A stretch of DNA of 64,000 bases from JAJKIP01 sp037200685 (GCA_037200685.1 JBBCIG010000020.1:124001-188000); one strand, 5' to 3'; shown: positions 38,844 to 51,006, numbered from the stretch's first letter. Program-made: numbers and translations. Notes: generated by a model not told the origin, from the sequence alone.

Positions 38844-41308
38844 TCAATTCACCTTCACCCTGTTTTTCTCTTCATCAGAGCCGCCGCTATTTCTCACATT
38901 GATATTTTTTCCTTTGCTGAAGCGGTAACTAAAAGTAAATGTAAGTACACGGCTGTCTAAATAACTTTTCCAGTTGGCGGTAGAATTCTCCAGGGCTTTA
39001 ATATCGCCACCGGGTTGGTTGGTATAAAACATATCGCTGAGGTTAAGTTTCACAGTTCCTTTTCTTTCATGATCTTTTTTGCAAGAGCAATCCTCGCAAC
39101 ACCTACGGGTATGGTTATAAATTGTCCGACATACACACTGCTTTGATAATTGCCGGCAAGTTCCGCATTCCATAATTTACCAAGCTGGAATAAATTGACA
39201 GCACTTATATAATAATAAGATCCCCTGTTGTTAAGCCGCTGGCCATACAAGAATGATATGAAGCGGTTGTGCGTTAATTCTGAATAGAGTTGGATATTCC
39301 ACCAGGGTTTTATGGGCAGCGTACCCGTAATTGATAGTCCATAAGAAATTTGTTTCCCCAAATTACCGGGCCGGCTATAGAAGATACCATTGTTTTGCTC
39401 AATGGTTTCTGAGATCACATCATTCGTAAAACTATATTGAAAACTGGCGGTCATGTTGCTCTTATACGTATAAGATAACTCCGCATTGTAAGAATAAGTA
39501 GGTTGCAAAAATGGATTACCGGAATAAAGTGTATACCGGTCCATCGGGTAAGTAAAAGGATTCATATCCTGGTAATTGGGACGATCAACCCTTCTGCCAA
39601 GTGATAACCCGAGGTGATGAACATCCGCACTGTCTAATTTATAAGATACGTATACGGTTGGGAACAGGCTTGTATATTTTCTCTCGAACGTAGAATCCTT
39701 ATGTGTTGGATTGCCGAACTGGTACCCTTTGATATTTGTATTTTCTAAACGTAAGCCTGACTGTAATGAAAAACGTTTGCCTTCGAACCGGTAGCTTACA
39801 TACGCAGCATTGATATTCTCTTTGTAAGAAAAGCTATTGGTAAAATCATAATTAGGCGTCAGCGTTGCGTTTTTCTCATCAAAGAAAGAAGCCGTGTTCG
39901 TAGTGCGGATAAAACTGGTTTTTATCCCGGCTTCAAAACTGCTGCTATTATTTAGCGGGTGTGTAAGATCAAGCTTCGCTGTATTAATTATGATAGAGGC
40001 CGGAAGTTCAGAGACCAGGTTGGTCTTGTTATCGAGACTGCCACCAGGATTATACACTGCGTTCAACAATGAATTAGATCGTTTGGAACTATAATAGATA
40101 TGATCAAAGTTGCCGGTCAGTTCTTTGCCCGTACTATCGAGCTTGTAGGTGAAGTTCGCATTGACGCTTCTATTCTTCCATCTTCTTTTTACTTTAGAAA
40201 ACGCATCTACGTTATTCTTCAACACCAGGTTCTGATCCAGAATCTCCGCTTTATTGGTGGTGGTCTCGCGGTAAACATCAGATAAACCATTGAGAACTGC
40301 GCCCACTGTCAATTTCTTATTTAAATAAATATCGATCCCCAATTTTCCGCTCACGTTCTTTGGGTGACGTTTGATAAACGAGTTCTGGTTGAATGCAGAA
40401 CTCAAATCACCTGACGATGTAAAATATTCCCTGTTGATGTAAAGGTCCTGGTAGCTGGTATTATTAGTATAACCCCAGTTACTAAAAATATTTATCTTGT
40501 TGATGCGGTAATTAAAATTGAAACTGTTGTTGCTTCTTGCATATACACCCTGGCCATAACTTAAATTGATGCCGCCATTAAACCCCATGGTCTTTATTTT
40601 TTTTAATTTGATATTGATGATGCCCGCGTTACCTGCAGCATCATACTTTGCGGGAGGGTTTGTCATTAATTCTATCACATCAATATTTCCCGAAGGGATA
40701 GACCGGAGGTAACTGACAAGATCGGCGGAAGACATATACGTCGGTTTATCGTCGATATATACAAGCACACCCTGGCTTCCCTTCAAACTGATCACTCCAT
40801 CTATACTTACTTGCACGCCCGGCGCTTTTTCCAATACTTCAAGTGCGGTGGTACCGGCATTACTGATCAGTACATCTGGATTGATAACGGTGCGATCTAT
40901 TTTTTGCTCAACAAATTTTCTTTTTGAAAGTACCGTTACATTCTCCAATGCTTTCTTTTCGAAAGTTTTTAAACGTACCGGCGGCACATCAATCAATTTT
41001 TGTGTTTGTGATACCGTAATGATGGCTGAACTGAAAGAAACTTTAGCAACATAATCAATCCGTATAAAATAATTGCCCGGCGCCAGCTCTTCAAAAAGAT
41101 ATTTGCCTTCCGCATTCGTAAGACTGGTCTTTATTAAGACGGAATCAGTATGCCGGTATAAAAAAACGGTTGCGCCTTCAAGATGGTCGCCTTCCTCACT
41201 CAATACAATTCCCTGGATGCTATTGTTCGGCGGCACAGTATTCGTTTGACCGGCAGATGTTGTAAAGAAAAATAAAACGGGAAGGAAAATTTTTAAATAA
41301 TGGCTCAT
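38844..41308 (-). CDS. Outer-membrane beta-barrel protein with CarboxypepD_reg-like domain (one-base frameshift)
   Basis: About 821 residues: signal MSHYLKIFLPVLFFFTTSAG, then a carboxypeptidase-regulatory-like Ig domain (SIQGIVLSEEGDHLEGATVF, about 30-120), then a plug-like region (VLEKAPGVQVSIDGVISLKG, PSGNIDVIELMTNPPAKYD), then a long beta-barrel of the OMP_b-brl_3 type. The frame stops after KKIMKEKEL. Adding one A to the four-A run near 39059-39062 gives KKIMKEKGTVKLNLSDMFYT and continues to the natural C-terminus at 38844 (NRVKVN). Similar proteins resemble TonB-dependent receptors but lack a clear substrate signature. The shift is probably a sequencing error. Confidence 0.88.
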
Positions 41309-41392
41309 GTAGTGGATCTTACTTTTTTGCGACTGCTTCTGCAAATAGCAAATGTAAAGTACTTACTTCACGGACCATCCACCATTTAACAA

Positions 41393-41773
41393 GTGAAAAG
41401 TACCGCCACTATAATAATAAAAATGAATGCGGAAGATTTAAGTACCAGAACATATACCAGTTTTATCGGTGCGGGCCGAAGGGCGATTGCAGCGGACGTA
41501 AATTGTATGAGAACGGGAGCTTCAAGTATTCAAGCGGACGCTAAAAGTATTAAAGCGTACACCAGTTTTATCTGTGCGGGCCGAAGAACCATTGCAGTTG
41601 ACGTGAATTGTATGAGAGCGGAGGCTTCAAGTATTTTAGCGGACGCTTACAGTATCAAAGCGTACACTAGTTTTATCGATGCGGGCCGAAGATCCATTGC
41701 AGTGGTAGTGAGTTTTATGAAAGCGGAGGATTCAAGTATTCGAGCGGACTCTCATAGTATCAAAGGGCAGTAG
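41393..41773 (+). CDS. Heptad-repeat ORF (three 35-residue units), coding status uncertain
   Basis: A 126-codon frame built almost entirely of a repeat. Three 105-bp units each translate to about 35 residues, and each unit splits into five 7-residue steps of the form S-[FI]-I-x-A-x-x (for example SFICAGR, RTIAVDV, NCMRAEA, SSILADA, YSIKAYT). There is no signal peptide, no known domain and no promoter match. It lies just upstream of the barrel protein gene, divergent from it. It could be a translated degenerate 21-bp tandem repeat rather than a true gene. Confidence 0.4.
   Translation: MKSTATIIIKMNAEDLSTRTYTSFIGAGRRAIAADVNCMRTGASSIQADAKSIKAYTSFICAGRRTIAVDVNCMRAEASSILADAYSIKAYTSFIDAGRRSIAVVVSFMKAEDSSIRADSHSIKGQ
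41432..41773. repeat. 105-bp tandem repeat, three copies, with a 21-bp sub-period
   Basis: Three consecutive units beginning TATACCAGTTTTATCGG, CACCAGTTTTATCTG and CACTAGTTTTATCGA, each 105 bp and about 80% alike. Inside each, five 21-bp steps follow a pattern close to AGTATTNAAGCGGACGCT. Confidence 0.8.
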
Positions 41774-42142
41774 AAAATATAAGAGGATAATTAAGAAAAA
41801 GTGGAGCATACTTTATTATATACATCATATTGAGTATTGTTTGGTCTATATCTCATCCCTTACATTAGCCCGCATATTCTGCCGGCTAATTTATTATCGT
41901 ACAATTACGATATAATTTAATGCGAAGAAAATATTTTATGCTGATTTCATTTTACTAACCAATAAAAAATTAGATTGCCCATTATTTAGAATTATTCTTC
42001 TTTCTCTATTCGAACGAACAATCTCCTCCCTTCGAAAAAAATACCTGGTTATCCAGTATATCACTATTTAAATTTTTAATAACTACGGCAGGTAGTAAAG
42101 CACCTGGCTGTATAGAATTTTTTATTATACCAAACTGCTTTT
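41774..42142. other. AT-rich intergenic region upstream of the giant S8 gene
   Basis: About 370 bp, strongly AT-rich, with no convincing ORF or repeat. No exact TTTG-N19-TAnnTTTG promoter was found by eye. A transcription start for the gene at 42143 must lie here or within the repeat. Confidence 0.5.
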
Positions 42143-45100
42143 ATGCTTAAACATCTACGTTCCTCTTTCCAGATCAGCAATTTTTTTCGTGGTACAGGAC
42201 TTTTAGTGAAAACGACCTTACTGGTCGTTGTTCTTTTTTTAGCAAGTATCGACAGGGCTTTTTCGCAACGACTAGAGCCCGAGGCTATTCGGCAGATCAA
42301 TTCCCTGATGGCGGAAAAGGAATCACGGACACCTGCGCAAAAGAAAATGAGTTCACAATTGGTGTACGCTTATAAAATGAGAGGTGGACAACGGATCACT
42401 GCCGATGTAGCCAGCCTGCAGGTAGATGTAACGAAAGATGTACAAGGACGGGTAAAAGTAGAGCTGGAAGCAGTTGTTACGCCCAAACTTTTAAATGATC
42501 TGAAAGCGTTGGGATGCGAGATCATCCTTTCTTCTGAAAAATATAATAACGTCCTTGTCAATATACCATTGGATAAAACAGAACAGGTGGCCGAAATGGA
42601 TGCTGTCAAACACCTTACACATTGGGTGCCGCCGATCAATAACAGCCGTCGAACCACCACTGTAATTGATAATACTACGACCGCAAATACAGGCCAGTAC
42701 GTTAAATATTCCCCCCGCTTTGAGGCGCGGGCGGAAAAACTCCGTAAACAATTTGAGGAGGCATTTAAACAAAAGAAATTTTTTTGGACAAACTTTTTTT
42801 GCCGGCTCGGTTACATCCGAAGCAGACGTAACACATAAGGCCAAACTTGCAAGAGAGGTATTTAATACAGACGGTACCGGGATCAAAATCGGCGTGATGT
42901 CAAATGGTGTAGATGGTTATGCTGCCGGTGTATCATCCGGCGACCTACCTCCTTTTACCATATTACCCGGGCAGGCAGGAAGCGGAGCGGAAGGCTGGGC
43001 GATGATGGAACTGATCCATGACCTTGCTCCCGGGGCTCAATTATATTTTGCAACGGCCAATCCGACGCAGGCGCAGTTTGCACAAAATATACTTGACCTG
43101 CGTACAGCGGGTTGTGATATTATCGTAGATGACGTAAGTTATTTTGCAGAAGGTGTTTTCCAGGATGATAATATAGCGCAGGCTGTAAATATGGTAACCG
43201 CCGACGGAGCGTTGTATTTTTCATCAGCGGGTAATTCGGGCAATGAAAACGACAATACTTCCGGTGTATGGGAAGGCGATTTCGTGGATGGAGGGGCATC
43301 AGTTGCTCCTATACCACTAACCGGTAATATTCATAGTTACGGCGGCACACTTTACAATATCCTCACTCTTGCCGGTCGTGTTACGCTAAAATGGTCTGAT
43401 CCTTTAGGTGGATCTGCAAACGACTACGACATTTTCGTGACTAACAGTACGGGTACTTCAATTGCCGCCTCATCTACCAATATCCAGGATGGTAATGATA
43501 ATCCTTATGAAGATGTAGGCAACCGTACGGCAGGCCAACGGATTTATATTTTAAAGAAGACCGGCGCTGCGACAAGGGCATTGCACCTTAATACCAATCG
43601 TGGTACGTTGACTTTTCATACACCGGGTGTAATATATGGTCACAACGCAGCAGCCAGCGCCTATACTGTGGCTGCAACTCCTGTATCAACACCATTTAGC
43701 ACCCCAGGCAGTCCTACAGGGCCGTATCCCAACGCTTTAATGCAAACAATAAAGTAGAGTTGTTCAGTTCAGATGGCCCGAGAAGGATTTTCTATAATCC
43801 CGACAGCACTGAAATAACACCGGGCAACCTATTATACAATACTAATGGTGGTACTGTATTGCAAAAACCGGATATCACGGCAGGTGATGGAGCTCAGACA
43901 ACAACACCTGGTTTTATTCCTTTTTATGGCACATCAGCGGCGGCTCCGCATGCAGCGGCCATTGCGGCGTTATTAAAATCAAAAATTCCGGGAATAACAC
44001 CGGCACAGATACGCACCGCTCTTACCAGCAGTGCGATAGATATTGAAACACCGGGCTTCGACAGGGACGCTGGAGCGGGAATTATCCTGGCCTACGAAGC
44101 ATTGCTGGCGGCAGGCGCAACGCCCCAGGCAGCGTTAGAGCTCGGAACAGTGACGGCAACGGAGGCTTCAGGCAACGGCAACGGTGTGGTAGAACCCGGC
44201 GATAACGCTTCGCTGACCGTGCAAATTAAAAACATTTCTCCCGCTGCTGCCACGAACGTATCTGCCATACTGACTACATCTACTCCTGGCATAAATATTA
44301 CGCAGAATACAGCTAATTACGGAGACATAGCGGGTCAGGGTAGCGCAGTCAATACAGCGACTCCTTATCTCTTTACCGTTTATCCGCAGGTACCCTGTGG
44401 TACTGTTATCAATTTTACACTGACCATTAATTTTGGTGGTGGCAATCCGAAAGTTTTAAATTTCACATTTATTGTGGGCGCCCAGGGTACGCCTACTATC
44501 ATAGCCACCTTAGGCAGTGCACCGCCTGCGGGGACTGGATATACTGTTATTTCAGGTACGCAAACAAACCGGACATTCAGAGGAGGTGTAGTATCTACCT
44601 GTACTACGCCAAAAGCCTCACCCGGGGTTTCGGCTGCTTCAAATCTCGCCTATCACGCATATACTTTTACTAATTCCGGTACAACGGGCCAGTGTGTGAC
44701 GGTTAACATGGCTACTGCAAATGTCAATACTAATTATGCAGTTGCCTATAACAACAGCGGCTTCGTACCAGCTACTCCGGGTGTCAATTATCTTGCAGAT
44801 GCCGGGTTGTCAAATGCGAGCCAGACATTTAGTTTTACAGCACCGCCGGGACAACAATTTACCATAGTAGTACATGAAATAGTTGCGGGTAGCGGAACTG
44901 CCGCACCTTATAATCTTAACGTGGACCTGAGAAGTTGCGTGGCCCCCCCGGTAATTATTAATGCAAGTTCGCCGGTAGAGATCACTGCAGAAAATGCCGT
45001 GCCTGCCAATAATGCGCCGGATCCAGGGGAAACGCTGACCGTCAATTTACCTCTGATAAATATCGGAACCGGCAATTCCAGCAACCTCGTGGCCACTTTA

Positions 45101-47612
45101 TTGCCGACTGGCGGTGTCACTTCTCCCAGTGGTCCGCAGACCTATGGTGTTGTGACCGGAGGCGGCCCGGCAGTAAAAAAACCTTTCACATTTACAGCTG
45201 CCGGCAATTGCGGGGATAACATTACCCTGACACTTTCCTTGAAGGATGGTGCAGCCGACCTGGGTACTGTAACTTATACATTACAGTTGGGAACCGTTAA
45301 TGTGTTCGCACCAACCACCTTCAGCAATACAACACCAATCCTTGTACCGGGTACGGGCACAGGAGCAACCGGTGGAGCCCCGGCCAGTCCCTACTCATCC
45401 GATATTGCGGTGTCCGGCTTAACAGGTAAAATATCCAAGATAACAGTCGGGTTGAAACAGTTTAATCATACGTGGCCCGATGATGCAGGTGTGTTGCTGG
45501 TAAGTCCAACCGGTCAGAAAATGATCATTATGTCCGAGGCGGGTGATGGTACCGATGCAGTCAATGTAAACCTTGTACTGGATGATGCGGCGACAGCCAG
45601 TTTACCTGCTACCGGCGCCATTGCTTCAGGTACGTATAAACCGACTAATATCAGTACAGCGGGAGATGCTTATGTGTCGCCGGCTCCTTCGGGGACCCTA
45701 CCAGAGCCCCGGTCCGGCCGGAACAGCTACTTTCGCCTCCGTCTTCAATGGACAAAATCCCAATGGTACCTGGAAACTTTTTGCTATCGATAATGCAGGC
45801 GAAGATGGAGGTAATTTCAATGGCGGATGGGATATTACCATTACTACAGCAGGAAGTGTGTGCAGCACAGTTCCGATTGCATCGGTTATAAATGCCGGTA
45901 GTGTTACCGGCACAATAAAAGCTTGTGCAGGTTCTGCTTCTGCTGATCCGGATCTTCAACAGTTCACGGTATCAGGAAGCAATCTTACAGCAAATATTAC
46001 CGTGACCGCACCGGCCAACTTTGAAGTTTCTACCATTGCGGCAAGCGGCTATGGCTCTTCGCTTACACTGACACATACAGCAGGCAGTGTTGCTTCTACT
46101 ATTATTTATGTTCGTTCAGCAGCGACCGCATCACCAGGAGCTATAGCAGGAAATGTCGCACTTTCATCCAACGGCGCTACAACTGTAAATGTTGCAGTAA
46201 ACGGGATGGTCAATGCATTACCTGTTATCAGCTCGCCAAATGTTACGCAACCATCGTGTGCTACAACAGGAAGCATTACAGTTAATGCTACCGGTAGCGG
46301 AGCATTACAGTATAGTGTCAATAATGGTGAAAATTGGCAGGATGATGCTACTTTCCCTGGTCTTACACCGGGCACTTATAACATTAAAGTAAGAATAAAG
46401 GCCAGCCCATCCTGTATAACAACATACACCGGTAATCCTGTTACGTTGAACGCTGCATCAGGATGCGGTGCGCCAACAGCAATTAGCCTTAGTTCTCCCA
46501 ATTCTAATCCATCCTGCGTTGGGTCCCCGGTTACATTTACAGCTACATTGACAAGTAATGGAAGCCCGGTAGCCAACCAAACTATCACATTTACTTTTAT
46601 TAATTCGGCAGCGCCTACAACTAATAATGCTGCAGTTACAAATGCGAGTGGACAGGCTTCTGTTACTACAAACTCACTTCCCGCCGGAACTAATACTGTT
46701 ACAGCAAACTTTGCTGGTGGAAGCGGATATCAATCAAGCACCAGCCCTCAATTTGTGCAAATTGTAAATACAGGATGCGTAAACGCAACAACAACGACCC
46801 TTACATCTAGTCCCAATCCTTCCTGTGCAGGCAGCCCGGTCATCTTTACGGCTACCGTGATGAGTGGCGGAAATCCTGTCACTACAGGAACTGTAACATT
46901 TACCGAAGGTGTTACTACATTGGCAAGCAATGTCGCATTAAACGCAAGTGGCCAGGCAATCTTTAGCACCAGTTCTCTCACTTCAGGCAGTCATACGATC
47001 GTGGCTGCTTATAGCGGAACGGCAAGCTTCAACACCAGCAACGGATCAATGAACCATTCAGTGAGTAGTGTAGTCATTAACAACGTGACACCAACACAAC
47101 CTACCTGTGCTACAACAACCGGCACCATCGTCATTGATGCAACCGGCACCTCAGCAATGGAATATAGTGTCAACAATGGCAGCAACTGGCAGGATGGGGC
47201 TACCTTCCTCGGCCTTGGACCCAACAGTTATACAATTAAAGTAAGACTGAAAGCCAGCCCGAATTGCGAAATTGCTTACAGCAACAACCCTGTTGTATTA
47301 ACAGCAGCAACCGGATGTTGCCCGGTACAAACGATAACCGCACCAACTGTAGTTCTACCAAGTTGTGCAGCACCATACGGCAGTATTATTGTCAATGCCA
47401 CCAGCGGTATAACTGGACTAGTTACTTTTGTTGCTTCATTTAATTGTAAGCCAAACATTATTGATGATGGTACAAGTCTTTATCAGATTACGTTTATTGA
47501 AAATGGGGACTTTACCGTTACTGACTTAAACGACCCGATGCGACAAGATAGTTCTGTGAAACGTTTTAACAGCTTTGACTTGCTAAGAAAGTTTGCCAAC
47601 AGATTTAAATAA
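42143..47612 (+). CDS. Giant secreted S8-type peptidase/adhesin with Ig-like repeats (three frameshifts)
   Basis: About 1,822 residues once three indels are undone: an extra T in the T7 run 42779-42785, a missing T at 43736-43738, and an extra C at 45707-45710. Order: a signal-like N-terminus (TTLLVVVLFLASIDRAFSQ), a propeptide region, and a subtilase domain with IGVMSNGVDGY, MELIHDLAPGAQ, SSAGNSGNEND and the serine motif GTSAAAPHAAAIAALL. C-terminal to it are CARDB-like repeats, a proprotein-convertase P-type domain (GQNPNGTWKLFAIDNAGEDG), then Ig-like repeats (TFTATLTSNGSPVANQTITF) alternating with SprB-like repeats (YSVNNGENWQDDATFPGLTPG). The tail lacks a recognisable T9SS domain. Likely a surface or secreted protein. 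Confidence 0.85.
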
Positions 47613-47688
47613 CTTTTACCACGCTATGGTTCATGTCTCCACAAACCAAACTATTTAGTTCAATTCCCGCACAAAATACTTTTCAAAA

Positions 47689-47760
47689 ATGCTCAGTAGA
47701 ATTACCGAACGCTGAAGAGTGCGACGCAACAGACGATGCTAGTAGTAATGCAGCTTGGTA
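47689..47760 (+). repeat. Dispersed intergenic repeat, copy 10
   Basis: Full first-type copy: ATGCTCAGTAGAATTACC, GAACGCTGAAGAGTGCGACG, CAACAGACGATGCTAGTAGT, AATGCAG. The core exactly matches the IS110 target. The rest of 47613-47971 shows no gene. Confidence 0.9.
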
Positions 47761-47971
47761 AAAAAGTAAACATCATCCTGATATCTACAGGGAGCATTGA
47801 ATGGGGCTGGGATAATTTTCTCGGATAAAACCTGGAGCATCTTTTGGAAAGCAGTTAATGCACTTATTAATAAATAGACATGTAATCGTTTCCCCTATAA
47901 TGTATCTACCACCTGTAGTAATCCCTGCTTGTTGAAAGTAATCTAAAGTAATCTTCCTATTTTGTTGACCA

Positions 47972-48475
47972 ATGGACTATTCAAATAAAATTATCGAAGA
48001 TATTTTGCCGCGGTTCAAACCGGCTATGGGACCAGATTATGATAAATATAGAAACCACGTCTATCGAGTTTTCTTGAATTGTCTTTTAATTGATAGCGGG
48101 GAAAATAATGAAGAAAAGTATGCCATTGCCGCTGTATTCCATGATATAGGTATTTGGACCAATCACACCTTTGATTATTTGGACCCGTCGATTGAGCAGG
48201 CTAAAATATATTTAACCCAAACAAATAAGACAGGTTGGTTAGACGAAATTTCTTTAATGATATACTGGCACCATAAAATAAGTAAATACAAGGGTACTCA
48301 TGGGGAAATTGTAGAAAACTTTCGCAAAGCGGATTGGATAGACGTCTCTTTAGGATGGCTGACTTTTAAATTGGATAAGCAGAAAATAAAAGAAACCAGA
48401 AGAAGGTTTCCTAATGCGGGCTTCCATATGTTTCTTATTAAACAAACTATAAAAATTTATTCAAACATCCTTTAA
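47972..48475 (+). CDS. HD-domain phosphohydrolase-like protein
   Basis: A 167-residue soluble protein. The HD-domain metal ligands are visible: H29 in YRNHVYRVF, then H57-D58 in AVFHDIGIWTNHTFDY, and a downstream MIYWHHKISKY. HD proteins hydrolyse phosphate esters of nucleotides or related compounds; the substrate is not predictable here. The pattern is shorter than typical RelA/SpoT or HDIG sensor proteins, so it is a stand-alone HD protein. Isolated between a dispersed repeat and a DUF6624 gene. Confidence 0.8.
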   Translation: MDYSNKIIEDILPRFKPAMGPDYDKYRNHVYRVFLNCLLIDSGENNEEKYAIAAVFHDIGIWTNHTFDYLDPSIEQAKIYLTQTNKTGWLDEISLMIYWHHKISKYKGTHGEIVENFRKADWIDVSLGWLTFKLDKQKIKETRRRFPNAGFHMFLIKQTIKIYSNIL

Positions 48476-48600
48476 ATCCCCTGCCAATATTTAAAAAATA
48501 AAGCTGTGCTATAAAATATTTCTAACTTTTGTACCTTTAATTGGCTTCATTCCGGGTAGCACATCGCTGTCCATTGGCAGAAATTTAAACCGACATTACA

Positions 48601-49560
48601 ATGAAACTGGCAACCACGATACTACTGCTGTTTATTTGTTCATTCACGTATGGACAAACATATAAATCCATTGTCGCGGAAGCAAATGGGTTCTATACGA
48701 GCAAAGAATACCAGGAATCGGTGGATAAATTTAAAGAAGCATTTAAAATTGAGCGAAAAAACGCAGGTGATTTTTACAATGCAGCCTGTGCGGCTTCTTT
48801 GCTTGGCAACAGGGAATTGGCATTTGAATGGCTGCACCTTGCATTAAAAAACGGTTGGACAAATATCGGGCACTTGAAAACAGACAGCGACTTAATTTCA
48901 TTGCACGACAGTGAAAAATGGAACAGTTTGTTAACTGAAATGCAAAAAGAAGTCGATAAAAAAGAAGCGAATTATGATAAACCTTTACAGGCTAAACTAT
49001 TGGCGATTTATGCGGATGACCAACCTATAAGACAACAATACATCGCCGCGCAAAAAGAATTTGGATATCAAAGCAAACAAGTTGACAGCCTAGGGAAAGT
49101 AATGATGTACAAGGACAGTATCAACCTGGTCAAAGTAACTGAAATTTTAGATAACTATGGTTGGGTAGGCGCTGACAAAGTTGGGGGCACTGCTAACCAA
49201 ACTTTATTTTTAGTGATTCAACATGCTGACCTGAAAACACAACAGAAATACCTGCCCATGATGAGAGAAGCAGTAAAAAATAAAAAGGCAACTGCCAGTG
49301 CGTTGGCCTTACTGGAAGACAGGGTGGCGCTGGATGAAGGGAAGCGTCAAATCTATGGAAGCCAGATAGGATGGGACAAGGAAACAAATAAAAATTATGT
49401 TTTACCGCTTGATGATGCGGACAATGTTGATAAACGAAGGGCCGAAATGGGACTCGGACTTCTTGCGGAATATGCAAAACAGTGGGACATCATTTGGAAC
49501 GCAGAAGAATACAAAAAACAATTGCCTGAACTTGAAGAAAAGCTGAAACGACAAAAATAA
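48601..49560 (+). CDS. Exported DUF6624-type protein
   Basis: A 319-residue protein with a signal peptide (MKLATTILLLFICSFTYGQ). Residues about 20-120 contain TPR-like helices (GFYTSKEYQESVDKFKEAFK and AACAASLLGNRELAFEWLHL). The C-terminal half matches the DUF6624 pattern: DDQPIRQQYIAAQKEFG, KVTEILDNYGWVGADKVGG, TANQTLFLVIQHADLKTQQK, and LLEDRVALDEGKRQIYGSQI. Function unknown; proteins of this type are usually periplasmic. Just upstream is TTTTGTACCTTTA, with a -7-like TACCTTTA box. Confidence 0.78.
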   Translation: MKLATTILLLFICSFTYGQTYKSIVAEANGFYTSKEYQESVDKFKEAFKIERKNAGDFYNAACAASLLGNRELAFEWLHLALKNGWTNIGHLKTDSDLISLHDSEKWNSLLTEMQKEVDKKEANYDKPLQAKLLAIYADDQPIRQQYIAAQKEFGYQSKQVDSLGKVMMYKDSINLVKVTEILDNYGWVGADKVGGTANQTLFLVIQHADLKTQQKYLPMMREAVKNKKATASALALLEDRVALDEGKRQIYGSQIGWDKETNKNYVLPLDDADNVDKRRAEMGLGLLAEYAKQWDIIWNAEEYKKQLPELEEKLKRQK

Positions 49561-49729
49561 ATTTTTCCAATAATGATATAATGCAACGACCAGCTATTCA
49601 AAACTTACTGTTTCATCCTCTTAGTTTTCGTCTTCGATATTAATTATTAATGCTTCATCAATTACACTTAACGAAAAATGATTTTAATGCAACGCTCCGT
49701 AGTTTATTGATGTCACACATAAAAAACTA

Positions 49730-50452
49730 ATGCTGAAAGCCTTCTTTCTTCCTCTTGCTATTTTAATCCTCCTCGCTGCAAACGGACAAAACAAAAAATC
49801 AATTGAAGTTTCATTTATCGGAAGATATGACCGGCATGCTAACTATGTTTCCAATTTTGCCGGCAGGGCTTATAACGACACCAATAAACTTTATGGAACC
49901 AGCTATGGCGCTAACGTTTCTTACAGACAAAAAACAAGCAAGAGTATTTCTATTTCTTTTGGCATTGGGTATTACAAGCTTAACGTTGAAAAGATCAGGG
50001 GTTCGATGCCTTTCAATATCCCCGGCATAAGGACCGTGAGAAATATTGACTATGATGATGGAATGACCAACCTTTTATATTCAACATCGAAATATCACTA
50101 TAACAATTTAGCCGTGACTGTTGGAGTAAACAAAACCGTATCCTTAAGAAAGCGTTGGTATTTTGATATCAGTGCTGAAGGGATTGGCTATTACACATTT
50201 TCGCAGCGTTACCTGTTATTCGATGGCCCTGATAAGTATTCAACCCGCAATTCAAAGCCTTTGGAGTTTGGCATTAATGTAACTGCCGGAATTTTGAAAG
50301 AGTTTAATAAGTTTTATATCAGGCCTGCGTTACTTATGCCCGTTTACCAGCGGTTGAAAGGTGACAAAGTTTTCTTTGAAGACAAAAAGATGAATATTTC
50401 AAAATGGTTTGAGGGTATGGGAGCGGCAATTCGAATTGGAAAATATATTTAA
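49730..50452 (+). CDS. Outer-membrane beta-barrel-like protein, hypothetical
   Basis: A 240-residue exported protein: MLKAFFLPLAILILLAANGQ signal, followed by alternating hydrophobic/polar strands (SYGANVSYRQKTSKSISISF, YHYNNLAVTVGVNKTVSLRK, WYFDISAEGIGYYTFSQRYL), ending FEGMGAAIRIGKYI. The strand pattern and aromatic belts suggest a small beta-barrel of the outer membrane. No named family recognised. Isolated gene. Confidence 0.65.
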   Translation: MLKAFFLPLAILILLAANGQNKKSIEVSFIGRYDRHANYVSNFAGRAYNDTNKLYGTSYGANVSYRQKTSKSISISFGIGYYKLNVEKIRGSMPFNIPGIRTVRNIDYDDGMTNLLYSTSKYHYNNLAVTVGVNKTVSLRKRWYFDISAEGIGYYTFSQRYLLFDGPDKYSTRNSKPLEFGINVTAGILKEFNKFYIRPALLMPVYQRLKGDKVFFEDKKMNISKWFEGMGAAIRIGKYI

Positions 50453-50583
50453 CTATTCACAACTTGTAGTTCACAATCTTTTCTTCGCCTTTGGCGGTAT
50501 TAATCAGGCATCTTTCTTACAATAGCAGCTATGCTTAGGATATTTTTAACCTTTGTATCTTTAGCCTGATTTATATAAATAAC

Positions 50584-51006
50584 ATGCCTGTAAACATTTC
50601 AACAATTAAAATCAATGCTTCAATTCAAAAAGTTTGGGACACTATTACAAAACCCGAACTTGTAAAGCTCTGGCAATTTGGTAGCGACTTACTAACAACC
50701 TGGGAACCTGGAAGCGACATAAAATTCAGAACGGAATGGGAAGGAAAAGTATTTGAACAATGGGGCACCGTTTTAGAAGTACGGCCAACCGAATTCGTAA
50801 AATATAACCTGTTTGCATCAAGACCCGGCCTTGAAGACAAGCCGGAGAATTATTTTATCATGAGTTATATTTTGACAGAACAAGGCAGACAAACAAAACT
50901 TGAAATTATCCAGGACGATAACAGGCCGGGAGTAGTCCAGGAAGAACCACAAGGCGAAGAAAACCCGGTGTTGAAAGCGTTAAAAGAACTGGCGGAGTCT
51001 AATTGA
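50584..51006 (+). CDS. SRPBCC (AHSA1-like) domain protein
   Basis: A 140-residue soluble protein. It begins VNISTIKINASIQKVWDTIT and contains KPELVKLWQFGSDLLTTWEP and EGKVFEQWGTVLEVRPTEFV, the start-domain/AHSA1-like pattern of a hydrophobic-ligand fold. Such proteins are small, single-domain and of diverse or unknown function. Full-length and without anomalies. Confidence 0.85.
   Translation: MPVNISTIKINASIQKVWDTITKPELVKLWQFGSDLLTTWEPGSDIKFRTEWEGKVFEQWGTVLEVRPTEFVKYNLFASRPGLEDKPENYFIMSYILTEQGRQTKLEIIQDDNRPGVVQEEPQGEENPVLKALKELAESN

Noticed and set aside
41432..41773. Possible CRISPR array because of the regular repeats
   Set aside because: The repeats are directly adjacent 105-bp units with no unique spacers and no cas genes nearby.
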